Source: LBZV01 sp000993855 (GTDB lineage: Bacteria; Patescibacteriota; Microgenomatia; Curtissbacterales; GWA2-41-24). Taken from it: a stretch of 50,082 bases of DNA. Every line of letters begins with the position of its first letter. Position 1 is the first letter of the stretch. The stretch spans positions 1-50,082 of the forward strand of contig CAZBKB010000007.1 of the NCBI GenBank assembly GCA_964492425.1, written 5' to 3'. Position numbers and translations under genes: made by a program. A model generated the notes under the pieces. The model did not search any database. It worked only from the letters and a program-made list of their open reading frames with translations, and was not told where the DNA came from. Positions 18,377-27,000 of this stretch are shown one piece after another.

Positions 18377-18927
18377 CCAAACACCTTATCTTTCTTGGCC
18401 CGCTCAAGTGCCTTAGTGACCAAATCTTCATGCTCAGTCAAACTAATCGACCTGCCGATGACCTCTCGGGCTGCAGAGAGCACAATTTGCCTGATCTGCT
18501 CATCAACTGCTAAAAGCTTGTTTTTCCTGTACTCTTCTGCATCTTTTTCGATTTTCGAAAGCATATTGGCAACAAAAAACTGGCTTTCTTTTATTTGCTC
18601 CCGTTGTGCCTTTTCAATATAGGCGGCGACCTCAGCCGACTTCGCATGCATCAAGCGACCCAGCTCTTCGGAAAACTTATTAACTTCATTCTCAAGCTTA
18701 GCTGTCGAATCACTCGTTAAAGATTTAATATAGGCTGTGACAACCTGCTCGACATCACCTTTTATTTCTTGCCTTAACTTTCTTTCTTCGGAAGCTAATT
18801 TTTGCTCAACTGTAAGTACTTTCCAAATCCTTATAAATACAAAAAACACCAAAATCAGTGTGAAGAGAGTCAACAATATCGACACCGTTATAAGTGTATC
18901 CGTGTCTGTGTATAAAGGCAGATTCAT
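18373..18927 (-). CDS. atpF: F-type ATPase subunit b-like stator protein
   Basis: 184 residues: a short outside N-terminus, one membrane helix (about 12-35), then a long charged helical stretch to the end, with LSAAREVIGRSISLTEHEDLV near the C-terminus as in b subunits. It should anchor F1 to the membrane through delta. In ordinary F0 the b helix also packs against subunit a, which is not encoded in this operon. What it packs against here is therefore open. Confidence 0.85.
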   Translation of the reverse strand: MNLPLYTDTDTLITVSILLTLFTLILVFFVFIRIWKVLTVEQKLASEERKLRQEIKGDVEQVVTAYIKSLTSDSTAKLENEVNKFSEELGRLMHAKSAEVAAYIEKAQREQIKESQFFVANMLSKIEKDAEEYRKNKLLAVDEQIRQIVLSAAREVIGRSISLTEHEDLVTKALERAKKDKVFG

Positions 18928-18929
18928 AT

Positions 18930-18990
18930 CGTTATTGGTTCATAGTTATTAGTTCATAGTTCATAGCCAAGAGTCGCTAGTTTCCAGTCG
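18930..18990. repeat. Degenerate tandem repeat between c-like and b genes
   Basis: Units such as GTTCATA-GTTATTA-GTTCATA-GTTCATA and TCGCTAGTTTCCAGTCGCTAA fill the 63-base gap. They are the same style of short tandem repeat found at other spacers in the window. Confidence 0.55.
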
Positions 18991-19743
18991 CTAATTTGTG
19001 CCTCCAAGCATAATTATCACTACAGATGCCGCCAGCCCCACCCCAACAAACACAACAACTACAGAACCGGATATAACCATACCGCGGATTATTGTGCTGC
19101 GTGCCAGGGGGTTCCTTCCAATTGCAGTCACACCAGTATTCACAACCCGCAAAAAAGAAATTGTACCGATAACAAGGACAACCATTCCCAAAAGTGTGGA
19201 GAGGACAAGCCGCAGTCGTTCGCTGTTAGAAATCAAGGATCCTAAAAACCCGCTCCCGCCAATATTGTCTCCGATTTGCCTATAACCTATCTCCAAAGAA
19301 ACAGACACAAGGCCCTCGTTACCTTCAAGTCCCCCCAGGGCCTTACCTAAAACGTAGCCGGATTCGGTCGCTTTCTTCCCAACTCCAGCCTCCTCACTGC
19401 TTGTTATAAAATCCCCAATTGCGATATTTCCGCCAGAACTGCTAACCTTAACCTGTGCAGTTCCCGAAGAAGCTACAGCCCGCGTCTTATCGCTTCTGGG
19501 TTCAACCGATATGATTGGATTCTCAACAATCACTCCAATCATTTGTGAATCATAACTGGAGGCAGATCTGGCTAAACCACCTTCAGAAATCGACAAAATA
19601 TGCCCGACTTGCGCATCACCATCAGCTATCTCGGCATTAACCGCAACATGGGCTGGAGCTTGAGATAATACAGGCCGTGCAAATAGAGCAGCTGCGCAAA
19701 CCAAAAGTAGGCAAAATACTAAATATTTCACGCCTAATCCCAT
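18991..19743 (-). CDS. Atypical F-type ATPase c-like protein: secreted domain plus c-type hairpin
   Basis: 250 residues, about three times the length of a normal c subunit. Residues 1-28 look like a signal peptide ending near LSQA. Residues about 35-155 form a domain with YDSQMIGVIVENP, GTAQVKVSSSGGNIAIGDFITSS and GYVLGKALGG, which matches the pattern found twice in the giant surface protein at 24013-30792. Residues 177-203 and 221-246 are two membrane helices joined by a loop AIGRNPLARSTI that resembles the c-subunit loop (ARQP). The predicted topology (N-terminus out, loop in) is that of c. The Glu/Asp normally 18 residues after the loop Pro is replaced (V230-V231), and helix 2 has no acidic residue at all. 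Helix 1 also lacks the glycine-rich pattern and carries an Arg (R199). It occupies the c position in the operon. It may form a ring that cannot bind protons or sodium. Confidence 0.75.
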   Translation of the reverse strand: MGLGVKYLVFCLLLVCAAALFARPVLSQAPAHVAVNAEIADGDAQVGHILSISEGGLARSASSYDSQMIGVIVENPIISVEPRSDKTRAVASSGTAQVKVSSSGGNIAIGDFITSSEEAGVGKKATESGYVLGKALGGLEGNEGLVSVSLEIGYRQIGDNIGGSGFLGSLISNSERLRLVLSTLLGMVVLVIGTISFLRVVNTGVTAIGRNPLARSTIIRGMVISGSVVVVFVGVGLAASVVIIMLGGTN

Positions 19744-19794
19744 ATTAGCACTTTCGCCCCCAAAGGCAAATATGTCGAGGAATAAATGTACTCT

Positions 19795-19824
19795 AGTGTA
19801 ACTTTATGTAATTAAGTGAATCAA
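19795..19824 (-). promoter_or_regulatory. Possible promoter of the F1-like ATPase operon
   Basis: On the minus strand TTGATT (19819-19824), 18-base spacer, TACACT (19795-19800), about 50 bases before the c-like gene and overlapping the leuS stop. The match is moderate; transcription may simply continue from leuS. Confidence 0.35.
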
Positions 19825-22800
19825 TTCTTCCCGGATTTATTAACAAAGTTTATAAGTCGATCACGGACAAACACAACATTGTAACCTGACCCGTCCTTGA
19901 TATACTTTGATACATTCTGCAAATCTAACGCCAACTTATGTGCGGCTTCCTGGCTTATCCCCCTTTCCGTCTCAATTTTTCCCCTCAATTTGCCGTTGAC
20001 CTGCACAACCAAGGTGATCTTATCCCCGGCTGCCAGTTTTTCATCAAACTCCGGCCATTTCTCGAGATGAATAGACCTGAATTCTTTGTTTACTATTAAT
20101 CTCTGCCACAATTCCTCTGTCATATATGGGGCAAACGGCGCCAAAAGCAGGAGCAAAACCTTTACTTCGTCAATCGTTAATTGTTCATTGTTTATTGTTT
20201 TGTTCTGACTTATGACTTCTGGCTTTTCACTTTTTACCTCAACTTTCTCCTCAAGAAAATTGACCCACTCCATCAGTGCCGAAATCGCCGTGTTATAACT
20301 TAAGTCTCCTATATCCCCGGTGACTTTTTTAATAGTCTTGTGCAACATAAATAGAGCCTCCGGCTCCAATTTTAAATTTTCAACCCGCATATCATGGGTG
20401 ACACCGGCGGAGGGGATCCCACTGAGAGCCCGCAAGCTAAGACGCAGCTTCTTATATTGCTCAGAACTTTTTCCAGCTGAGGACGCCGGATGGGACGAGC
20501 CGGCGACAGGACCCACCCCGGTCTGGACCAATCTCCAAACCCTTTTTAAAAATCTCTGCATGCCTTCCATTCCCTCATCTCTGAAGTCACCACCTTCACG
20601 GAAACGGCCGCAAAACATTAAATAAGTCCTCAGGGTATCCGCACCAAATTTGGCAATATAATTGTCCGGATTAACGACATTACCTTTCGACTTACTCATC
20701 TTTGCCCCGTTATGAATCAAAAGCCCGTGCGCTCTAAATTTTGGGAACGGTTCGTCAAAATGCACAAGCCCCAGATCAAAAAAAGCTTTCGTGATAAATC
20801 TGCTGTAGAGAAGATGCAAAACTGAGTGCTCCGCTCCACCAACATACATATCAACCGGCAGCCATTTCTTCGTGATCTCAGTATCCCAAGGCACCTCATT
20901 TCGGGTGGCAGCAGTGGAAGGGCTCCCGACAGCGCGCACCCCGCCTTTTCCCGATTTTGATTTTACATTCGATTTTGTCTGACTTAAAAAAGGCTGGGGA
21001 GCACTGGCAGCCTCACCGTGAACGGCCTCACCCTGAACGGGAGGGAAACTGCTGACAGAACCCGTACCTTTTACACTCGGGTATCTCAAAAAGTACCATG
21101 CGCTGTCCAAAAATGTATCCGAAACATCCACTTCCCTTTTCGCCTGCGCACCGCATCCAGGACAATTCGTCCTGACGAAGGAAGGATCCTGCGAAAGAGG
21201 TGAAACACCGGTTCCTGTGGGCTTAAAGTTTTTGATATAAGGCAACTCTACCGGCAAATCTTCTTCGGGCACCGGATACCAGCCAAAATGATCCCAATCC
21301 AATCTAACTAAGCCCCTGGTGGCAGCAGTGGAAGGGCTCCCGACAGCGCGCACCCCGCCTTTTCCCGATTTTGATTTTACATTCGATTTTGTCTGACTTA
21401 AAAAAGGCTGGGGAGCACTGGCAGCCTCACCGTGAACGGCCTCACCCTGAACGGGAGGGAAACTGCTGACAGGACCCGAAATCGTAAACCAGGACTTCCC
21501 CTCCTTTGCGCACTTTTCGCAAAAAATCATCGGTATCGGCGGACCCCAGTACCTTTGCCTGGAAATTATCCAGTCTCTCAGATGCCAATTGACTGCCCGC
21601 CTTGCCTTTCCGGCATTTTCCAAATCGTCAGTTATCTTTTGGACTGCAATCTTATACTCCAGTCCGGAATAACTTCCGCTATTCACAAGCACCCCATAGT
21701 CAGTATAAGCTCTCCGCGCAATGTCATCCCCGGCTTGTTCCGTCCCGATAACTTGACGAATTTCCAAGTTATATTTTTTTGCAAACTCAAAGTCACGCTG
21801 GTCATGAGCAGGTACTCCCATCACTGCACCAGTTCCATAACCTGTCAAAATATAATCCGCAATATAAACTGGGACTTTTTCATTATTTGCCGGATTCACC
21901 GCATAAAATCCGGTAAACACCCCGTTTTTCTCCTCTTGCATTAGTCTTTTGGCGTTAGTCGTTAGCCGTTGCTTACTTTGGTCTATAAATTCACGGATAG
22001 AGCGCTGCTGCTTACCTTTCGCTTGTTTCAAAATTGTTGTCACTAAATCATGATCGGTTGCTAAAGCCAAAAAAGTAACGCCAAACAATGTATCCACTCT
22101 TGTCGTAAATATTCGTACTGTATATGACTTATCCATATCAATCGAGAACAACACCTCTACACCTTCGCTTTTCCCGATCCAATTTTTTTGTGCAACCTTA
22201 ACTTTTTCGCTCCAATCTATCTTATCCAAACCTTCCAGTAGCCTTTGTGCATAGTCGGTAATCTTAAAGTACCACTGGGCAAGCCTCTTTCTCTCAACCC
22301 TCGCACCACACCTCTCACACGTAGCTACTGTTAACTGTTGACCGCTGACTGTTGACCGTTGACCAGTCACCTGCTCATCCGCAAGCACGGTTAAACAGGA
22401 CGGACACCAGTTGACCTCACCCCAACTTCGATATGCTAGGCCAGCACGAAACAGTTGTATAAAAATCCATTGCGTCCATTTGTAGTAAAGAGGATCGTAA
22501 GTCTCAAGTTTACAGCTCCAGTCAAAACCGTTGCCAACCAAGCGAAGCTGTCTGTAAAAATTAATTTGTGTTTCTTTTGAAAGTTCTACCGGGTGTTTGC
22601 CAATTTTCATAGCATAATTTTCACTGTGGATTCCAAAGCCATCCAAACCAATTGGTTCAAAAACATCATTTCCCTGCATCCTTTTAAATCTTCCATAAAC
22701 ATCACTGCCGCAAAAAGCGTACATATTTCCGACATGTAAACCCTCGGCAGACGGGTAAGGAAACATCATCAGGTTGTAAAAAGGTTTTCTCGCCGACCCC

Positions 22801-22892
22801 AAATCAGGTTCGTAAACCCCATTCTTATACCAACGGTGATTCCATTTAGCCTCAATCTCTAAATGATTATAGTCGTTTTGTGTACCTTGCAT
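19821..22892 (-). CDS. leuS: Leucyl-tRNA synthetase with in-frame repeat insertions
   Basis: Charges tRNA-Leu with leucine in the cytoplasm. The class I signature is HVGN at 53-56, KMSKS is present as GAKMSKSKGN, and the editing-domain and zinc-type Cys pairs (CPSC, CERC, CEKC, CPGC) are visible. The protein is 1023 residues, longer than many LeuRS, because of insertions. Two nearly identical blocks of about 52 residues (starting SSFPPVQGEAVHGEAA) lie at about 474-525 and 612-663. Short repeat-derived pieces (GQRSTVSGQQLTV; SEKPEVISQNKTINNEQLTI) lie near residue 180 and near residue 895. All core blocks line up normally around these, so the insertions sit in surface loops and the enzyme is probably active. 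Just 77 bases separate it from the ATPase c-like gene. Confidence 0.95.
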   Translation of the reverse strand: MQGTQNDYNHLEIEAKWNHRWYKNGVYEPDLGSARKPFYNLMMFPYPSAEGLHVGNMYAFCGSDVYGRFKRMQGNDVFEPIGLDGFGIHSENYAMKIGKHPVELSKETQINFYRQLRLVGNGFDWSCKLETYDPLYYKWTQWIFIQLFRAGLAYRSWGEVNWCPSCLTVLADEQVTGQRSTVSGQQLTVATCERCGARVERKRLAQWYFKITDYAQRLLEGLDKIDWSEKVKVAQKNWIGKSEGVEVLFSIDMDKSYTVRIFTTRVDTLFGVTFLALATDHDLVTTILKQAKGKQQRSIREFIDQSKQRLTTNAKRLMQEEKNGVFTGFYAVNPANNEKVPVYIADYILTGYGTGAVMGVPAHDQRDFEFAKKYNLEIRQVIGTEQAGDDIARRAYTDYGVLVNSGSYSGLEYKIAVQKITDDLENAGKARRAVNWHLRDWIISRQRYWGPPIPMIFCEKCAKEGKSWFTISGPVSSFPPVQGEAVHGEAASAPQPFLSQTKSNVKSKSGKGGVRAVGSPSTAATRGLVRLDWDHFGWYPVPEEDLPVELPYIKNFKPTGTGVSPLSQDPSFVRTNCPGCGAQAKREVDVSDTFLDSAWYFLRYPSVKGTGSVSSFPPVQGEAVHGEAASAPQPFLSQTKSNVKSKSGKGGVRAVGSPSTAATRNEVPWDTEITKKWLPVDMYVGGAEHSVLHLLYSRFITKAFFDLGLVHFDEPFPKFRAHGLLIHNGAKMSKSKGNVVNPDNYIAKFGADTLRTYLMFCGRFREGGDFRDEGMEGMQRFLKRVWRLVQTGVGPVAGSSHPASSAGKSSEQYKKLRLSLRALSGIPSAGVTHDMRVENLKLEPEALFMLHKTIKKVTGDIGDLSYNTAISALMEWVNFLEEKVEVKSEKPEVISQNKTINNEQLTIDEVKVLLLLLAPFAPYMTEELWQRLIVNKEFRSIHLEKWPEFDEKLAAGDKITLVVQVNGKLRGKIETERGISQEAAHKLALDLQNVSKYIKDGSGYNVVFVRDRLINFVNKSGKN
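20163..20240. repeat. Short tandem repeat inside leuS (C-terminal part)
   Basis: Units such as GTTAATT-GTTCATT-GTTTATT-GTTTTGTT followed by TGACTTATGACTTCTGGC. It encodes a lysine- and asparagine-rich insert just before the anticodon-binding region, in frame. Confidence 0.6.
20904..21058. repeat. 155-bp insertion element, copy A, in leuS
   Basis: Exactly identical to 21318-21472, 414 bases apart. The ends carry a short inverted repeat (CAGCAGT near one end, ACTGCTG near the other). It sits in frame in leuS between the WYFLRYPS block and the LPVDMYVGG block. It behaves like a small non-autonomous element tolerated as protein. Confidence 0.9.
21318..21472. repeat. 155-bp insertion element, copy B, in leuS
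   Basis: Second identical copy, same orientation, in frame between the CEKC zinc-type site and the PVPEEDLPV block. Both copies translate in the same reading frame into the same peptide. Confidence 0.9.
22324..22370. repeat. Short tandem repeat inside leuS (zinc-site loop)
   Basis: Related units CTGTTAA-CTGTTGA-CCGCTGA-CTGTTGA-CCGTTGACC. They encode a 13-15 residue insert (QRSTVSGQQLTVAT) between LADEQVTG and the CERCG pair, where other LeuRS have only a few residues. Confidence 0.7.
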
Positions 22893-23361
22893 TTGTCTCT
22901 AATTGTCAATTGTCAACCGCGAATTGTCAATTGCTGATATATAATAGTATGTATTTGATATAGATTGAGTAAATATTATACACTCGTGAAAATCTTAGGC
23001 AGGCAACCGGATCAAAATCAGCGAGCACCGCAGGCTTCGAGGAGACCCATAAAAAATTTTCCCGCAGAAAGAGAAAGACTAAATTCCCAAATAAATAGCT
23101 TATAGCAAATGCCTCCGATACCAGGGTAAAAATATACTAAAAGACTACTGCAAAAAGCTAATGAAGACGCAAAAATTGTTAGCACCAAAACCGCATAAAC
23201 GCTAAGTTAAATTATCCCGTGGCCGTTTCCCTTTTTTTACTAATTTCATTTCCACGCCTTTGTACATAACCGATATATTTTAAGTGGCCTTGGTAACTAA
23301 ATTTCCGCAAATCAAAAAACCCTGCTTATCGCAAAAAAGTTTAACTCACATGCACTTTTTG
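22893..23361. other. Gene-free spacer upstream of leuS
   Basis: About 470 bases with no convincing ORF. Near leuS it holds a tandem repeat (AATTGTCAATTGTCAACCGCGAATTG region, 22902-22935) and AT-rich sequence with a TATAAT on the minus strand near 22975 that may be part of the leuS promoter, though no good -35 box is seen. I see no T-box or riboswitch signature. Confidence 0.4.
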
Positions 23362-23432
23362 TGGACTCACCGAGAATCGAACTCGGAACTCAGCAATGCG
23401 AATGCTACGGTATACCATTTACCTATGAGCCC
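23362..23432 (-). tRNA. tRNA-Ala(CGC)
   Basis: A 71-base cloverleaf: acceptor GGGCTCA/TGAGTCC, D-stem GGTA/TACC, anticodon stem TAGCA/TGCTG with loop TTCGCAT (anticodon CGC), and T-arm CCGAG/CTCGG with loop TTCGATT. The G3:U70 wobble pair, the main alanine identity element, is present. CCA is not encoded. Confidence 0.9.
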
Positions 23433-23448
23433 TTCACTTCGTTCAGGG
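23430..23448. repeat. Palindromic repeat (CCCTT..TTCAGGG family) between tRNAs
   Basis: CCCTTCACTTCGTTCAGGG abuts the 5' end of tRNA-Ala(CGC). It belongs to a family also found at 29213, 46483, 47806 and 48340. Confidence 0.55.
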
Positions 23449-23522
23449 TAAACTTCTCATTCGCAAGACGCCTTTCTTTTAACAATAAGTTGCCCTGGGC
23501 CATTGCTTGCAAGGCGAATGGG

Positions 23523-23596
23523 TGGACCTGATGGGACTTGAACCCACAACCTCTACCATGCCATGGCAGCGCTCTGGCCAATTGAGCTACAGGCCC
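23523..23596 (-). tRNA. tRNA-Ala(GGC)
   Basis: A 74-base cloverleaf: acceptor GGGCCTG/CAGGTCC with G3:U70, anticodon stem CTGCC/GGTAG and loop ATGGCAT (anticodon GGC), T-loop TTCAAGT. It is transcribed first, followed by tRNA-Ala(CGC). The 90-base spacer between them contains inverted repeats. Confidence 0.92.
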
Positions 23597-24012
23597 AAAA
23601 CTTGATGTAAATTCTCTCGTTTTACAGCCTTATTGTCAATGGTGTACACATCATCTTGCGCAAAATAATCAAACTCAAACCGAACAGCACAAAACATGCA
23701 AGTTTTCAGCAAAATCAAGTAATTCCCGAAAGCTAAAATATTACGTTTAGGCATGCTAGGCAGCCTAAAATTCATTGTCAAATCGCTAGCACTCAAAGGC
23801 AATAATTGATAATTTTATATGTAAACTTTTCCAGCTAATCAACACATTTTATATTTTTCATATGCCTAAATCTAACCTAAAGATATCAAAAATAACCACT
23901 TGACATCAACCGTATTATATATATAAATAGAAGTAGAGGTGTTTCCGCCAGCGGGAGATGGCGGGAGAAAATTTTCGGGGAATCGACCTAGGGCATCAGC
24001 CAAAAAGCCTGC
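23597..24012. other. Spacer and leader before the giant surface-protein gene
   Basis: No convincing gene. A 71-codon minus-strand frame here runs into the tRNA and is not credible. The right part carries a strong plus-strand promoter and an 80-base leader with a hairpin (CCGCCA...TGGCGG, about 23946-23966). Confidence 0.5.
23900..23927 (+). promoter_or_regulatory. Promoter of the giant surface-protein gene
   Basis: TTGACA (23900-23905), 16-base spacer, TATAAA (23922-23927), with AT-rich spacer. The predicted start near 23934 leaves a leader of about 80 bases with a GC-rich hairpin before the ATG. Confidence 0.75.
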
Positions 24013-27000
24013 ATGCCTTTTTTCAAAAAAAGCCGATTAAATAAATCCAGCACTAACGCTTTATCGACTTCAATTTCTTTTACTCCCCAAAATTTTGACA
24101 AAGTGGACCCCGACACACTTCTGTCAACAAGCGAGATAATCTCCCGCGCGCAGAAAGGAGGTGCAGATTTTGGTCCAGGCAATCCCCTGGAACGAATCCG
24201 TTATTTCATAAAACTGGGACTTCTCCCTTATGCAACCCGAAAACTACCCAACTACCCAACTCCCCAACTACCCAACCATCCGGTGGGCCATCTCCCGGCA
24301 TGGACAGTAGCAAGATTAATCGAAATAGGGCAACTTAACGCAAAAGGTTTAACCTTTCCGCAAATAGCAGAAAAATTCAAAACAGGCCCTCCCCCCAACC
24401 AATCACCGCTCTTGTCAAACAACACCCCAGCCAATCCTATAACTACAACAAGTCCGCAAGCTGCAAGTCCGCATATAGCAGAAACATCTCATGTAGTCGT
24501 CCAGATAGCCTCCCAACAGACTGAAAAACAGCTTGATAAGAAGCTGGTCAGGCACGAAGAAAGCCTTAAAAAGTTCATAGAATCAAAGTTTAAAGAGCAG
24601 GCCCAGGTAACTGCGCAAATAACAGGACAAAAAGTAGGTATCACTCAAAATAAAACATTGGCTATTCCAACCAGTGCTGTTATTGTCGTCCTAACATTTT
24701 CACTATTAACAGGCTCAGTTTTCATAGCGTCTCAAAAATTAGGTTCACCTTTCTTATCCCAGGATCAAAAAAAGCGGGACGAAACAAAAACCGGTATAGA
24801 AAAATCCGCCCTTGTTTTGGCAGCCACCAGCGACCGGCACCAACTCTATGTAGATGCCAACATGGAAGTTGCCGGCACATCGCTTTTTGAAGAAAACATA
24901 ACTGCCCCAAACGTTGTTTACACTGTTTCTGCTGGAACAGGTATTGCCGTAACCGGTGACCAAAATCCCGTCGTTAGTCTGGATTCGACCGCTGTCATAA
25001 CCAGCGTAAACGATCTGACGGGAGCCGTAACTCTAAAAGCCTCCGGCTCAGCTTCAATCGCCCAATCAGGATCAACAATCACTATTTCGTCTTCTTCAGC
25101 ATCAGAAGCCGATACACTGTCCTCGGTTACGGGAAGGGGCGCATCTACATCAACCGCCCTTACTTTAAACGGGACAGTCACTTTTGGAGCAAATGCGACA
25201 GTAGGCTCCGCCACTGCAACAACAGCCTCCGGCACAGGCGACTTATTTGTAAGTGACGATCTGGAATTCGACGGCCGCCTTATTGCCGGAACAAGCGCCG
25301 GAACCAGTGGCGATTGTCTTGTCTCGGCCGGCGCATCCACAGCCCCGGCATGGGGTACATGCTCCGGCAGCTTTTCCTTTACACTGACAGGTTCTGACTC
25401 AGGCACCAATCAGACCATTTCAAATGGCGACACCTTAACTATTGCCGCAGGCACGGGAATCGACACCACTCCTTCCGCAGGCGATATTCTCACCGTTACC
25501 TTTAACAGTACAGAGATTGCAGCAACCACTTGGGGATCCGGTTCATCCTTTGCCTGGACTTTCAACAGTGGTACGACTGACCCGGTTCTAACCTTTGGTG
25601 ACAACACTCTAACTATTGGTTCGGCAGCCACTGTAACCGCAACTGACATTACTGCCTTCAATTGCACCGACTGCCTCGACTTTGACGACATTGCCGATTC
25701 CCCAACTCTGGACGCTACTACCGATATTAATCTTTCAACTCTTGACCTTTATGTAGATTTAACCTCAAGTGGTGTTTTCTCAATTAGAGATGTCTCCACT
25801 GCCTTCTGGACCTTTGACGATGACTCAACTGTCGACATTGTTTTCCCGGCAGCCGGCACCATCGGCATCGATGCCTCGACCACTGCCAACACCATCACCT
25901 CAGCAGGTGTCCTGGACCTAAACGTCACCTCGGCAACTTCTGACAACCGTGGAATTGACCTAGCCTACACAGCAAATCAGACTTCCGGAACCGGTTATGG
26001 GATTTATGGTGCCCTTACCCACAGTAACGCCAGCGGCACAAGCACAGCTTACGGTCAATATCTAACCATCACCGATGCAACAGCCCTTGCCAACACCAAC
26101 TTTGGTGTTGCCTCAAACATCACCCTAACCGGCAATGCAGCAAAAACCGGCTATACTTTCTACGGCAACATCTCCTCATCCTCCACCACTGCCGATTCCC
26201 TCTATGGCGGTTATTTCACGACCTCAGCAACAGGAAATGCTGCAAGAACAACAAACTATGGATCCATCTCCTACGGCACCACATCTTCAACTACCGGCGA
26301 TACTGTTTACGGTGCATACAATGCCACAGTCTCGACTGGTGCAATCAACGGGACAACCAGAACTCTTGTGGGCACCTACGGAATATCAACCGCAACAGGG
26401 GCAACAAATAACACATCGACTATCTCCAACGTTTACGGAGCAATTTTCAGTGCTGTTGGCGAAAACGCTGGTGCCAGTATGACCGGCAACACCTACGGAC
26501 TTTTTGTAAACGCAAGCACTGGAGACAACGTCTACGGTCTGTATTTTGGATCAACCAACGTTACAACCGACATCGTACTACAAAATGGTGAAACGATAGA
26601 CAACGACAGCAATGATACTGTTAACATAGGCACCACAACACTCTTGTTAACCGGAGGAACAACACTACGTTCAAGTCAAACATCTGTCGACCTTTTTAAC
26701 ACAACCACAACAACACTAAATATCGCAGGAGCCGCAACAACGGTCAACCTTGGAAATGGTTCATCTGCCGCAACAATTGGAATCGGTACAGGAAACGGCG
26801 GTAATACCCTAAACATCGCAACCGGCACAGGCCAGGACACCATAAACATTGGCACAGGGGCAACCAATGCTGACGTCATAAATATTGGCACAGGAAGCAT
26901 AAGTCAAACAACCAACCCTATACAATCAGTTAACCCGACTTTAGTAGAAGCTGCTGGTAGCCAAACATTAGGACTCAGATTTAAACCCAAAGTAAACGGC

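Noticed and set aside
22893..23000. T-box or amino-acid attenuator before leuS
   Set aside because: No T-box sequence, specifier stem or leucine-codon leader peptide could be recognised.
23020..23230. Possible tmRNA (GGCTTCGAGGAGACC and a short frame ending ACCGCATAA)
   Set aside because: No tRNA-like 3' half with a TTCGA loop and no matching acceptor strand could be found on either strand.
23587..23802. 71-codon minus-strand frame upstream of tRNA-Ala(GGC)
   Set aside because: Its end lies inside the tRNA gene, and no promoter or ribosome site supports it.
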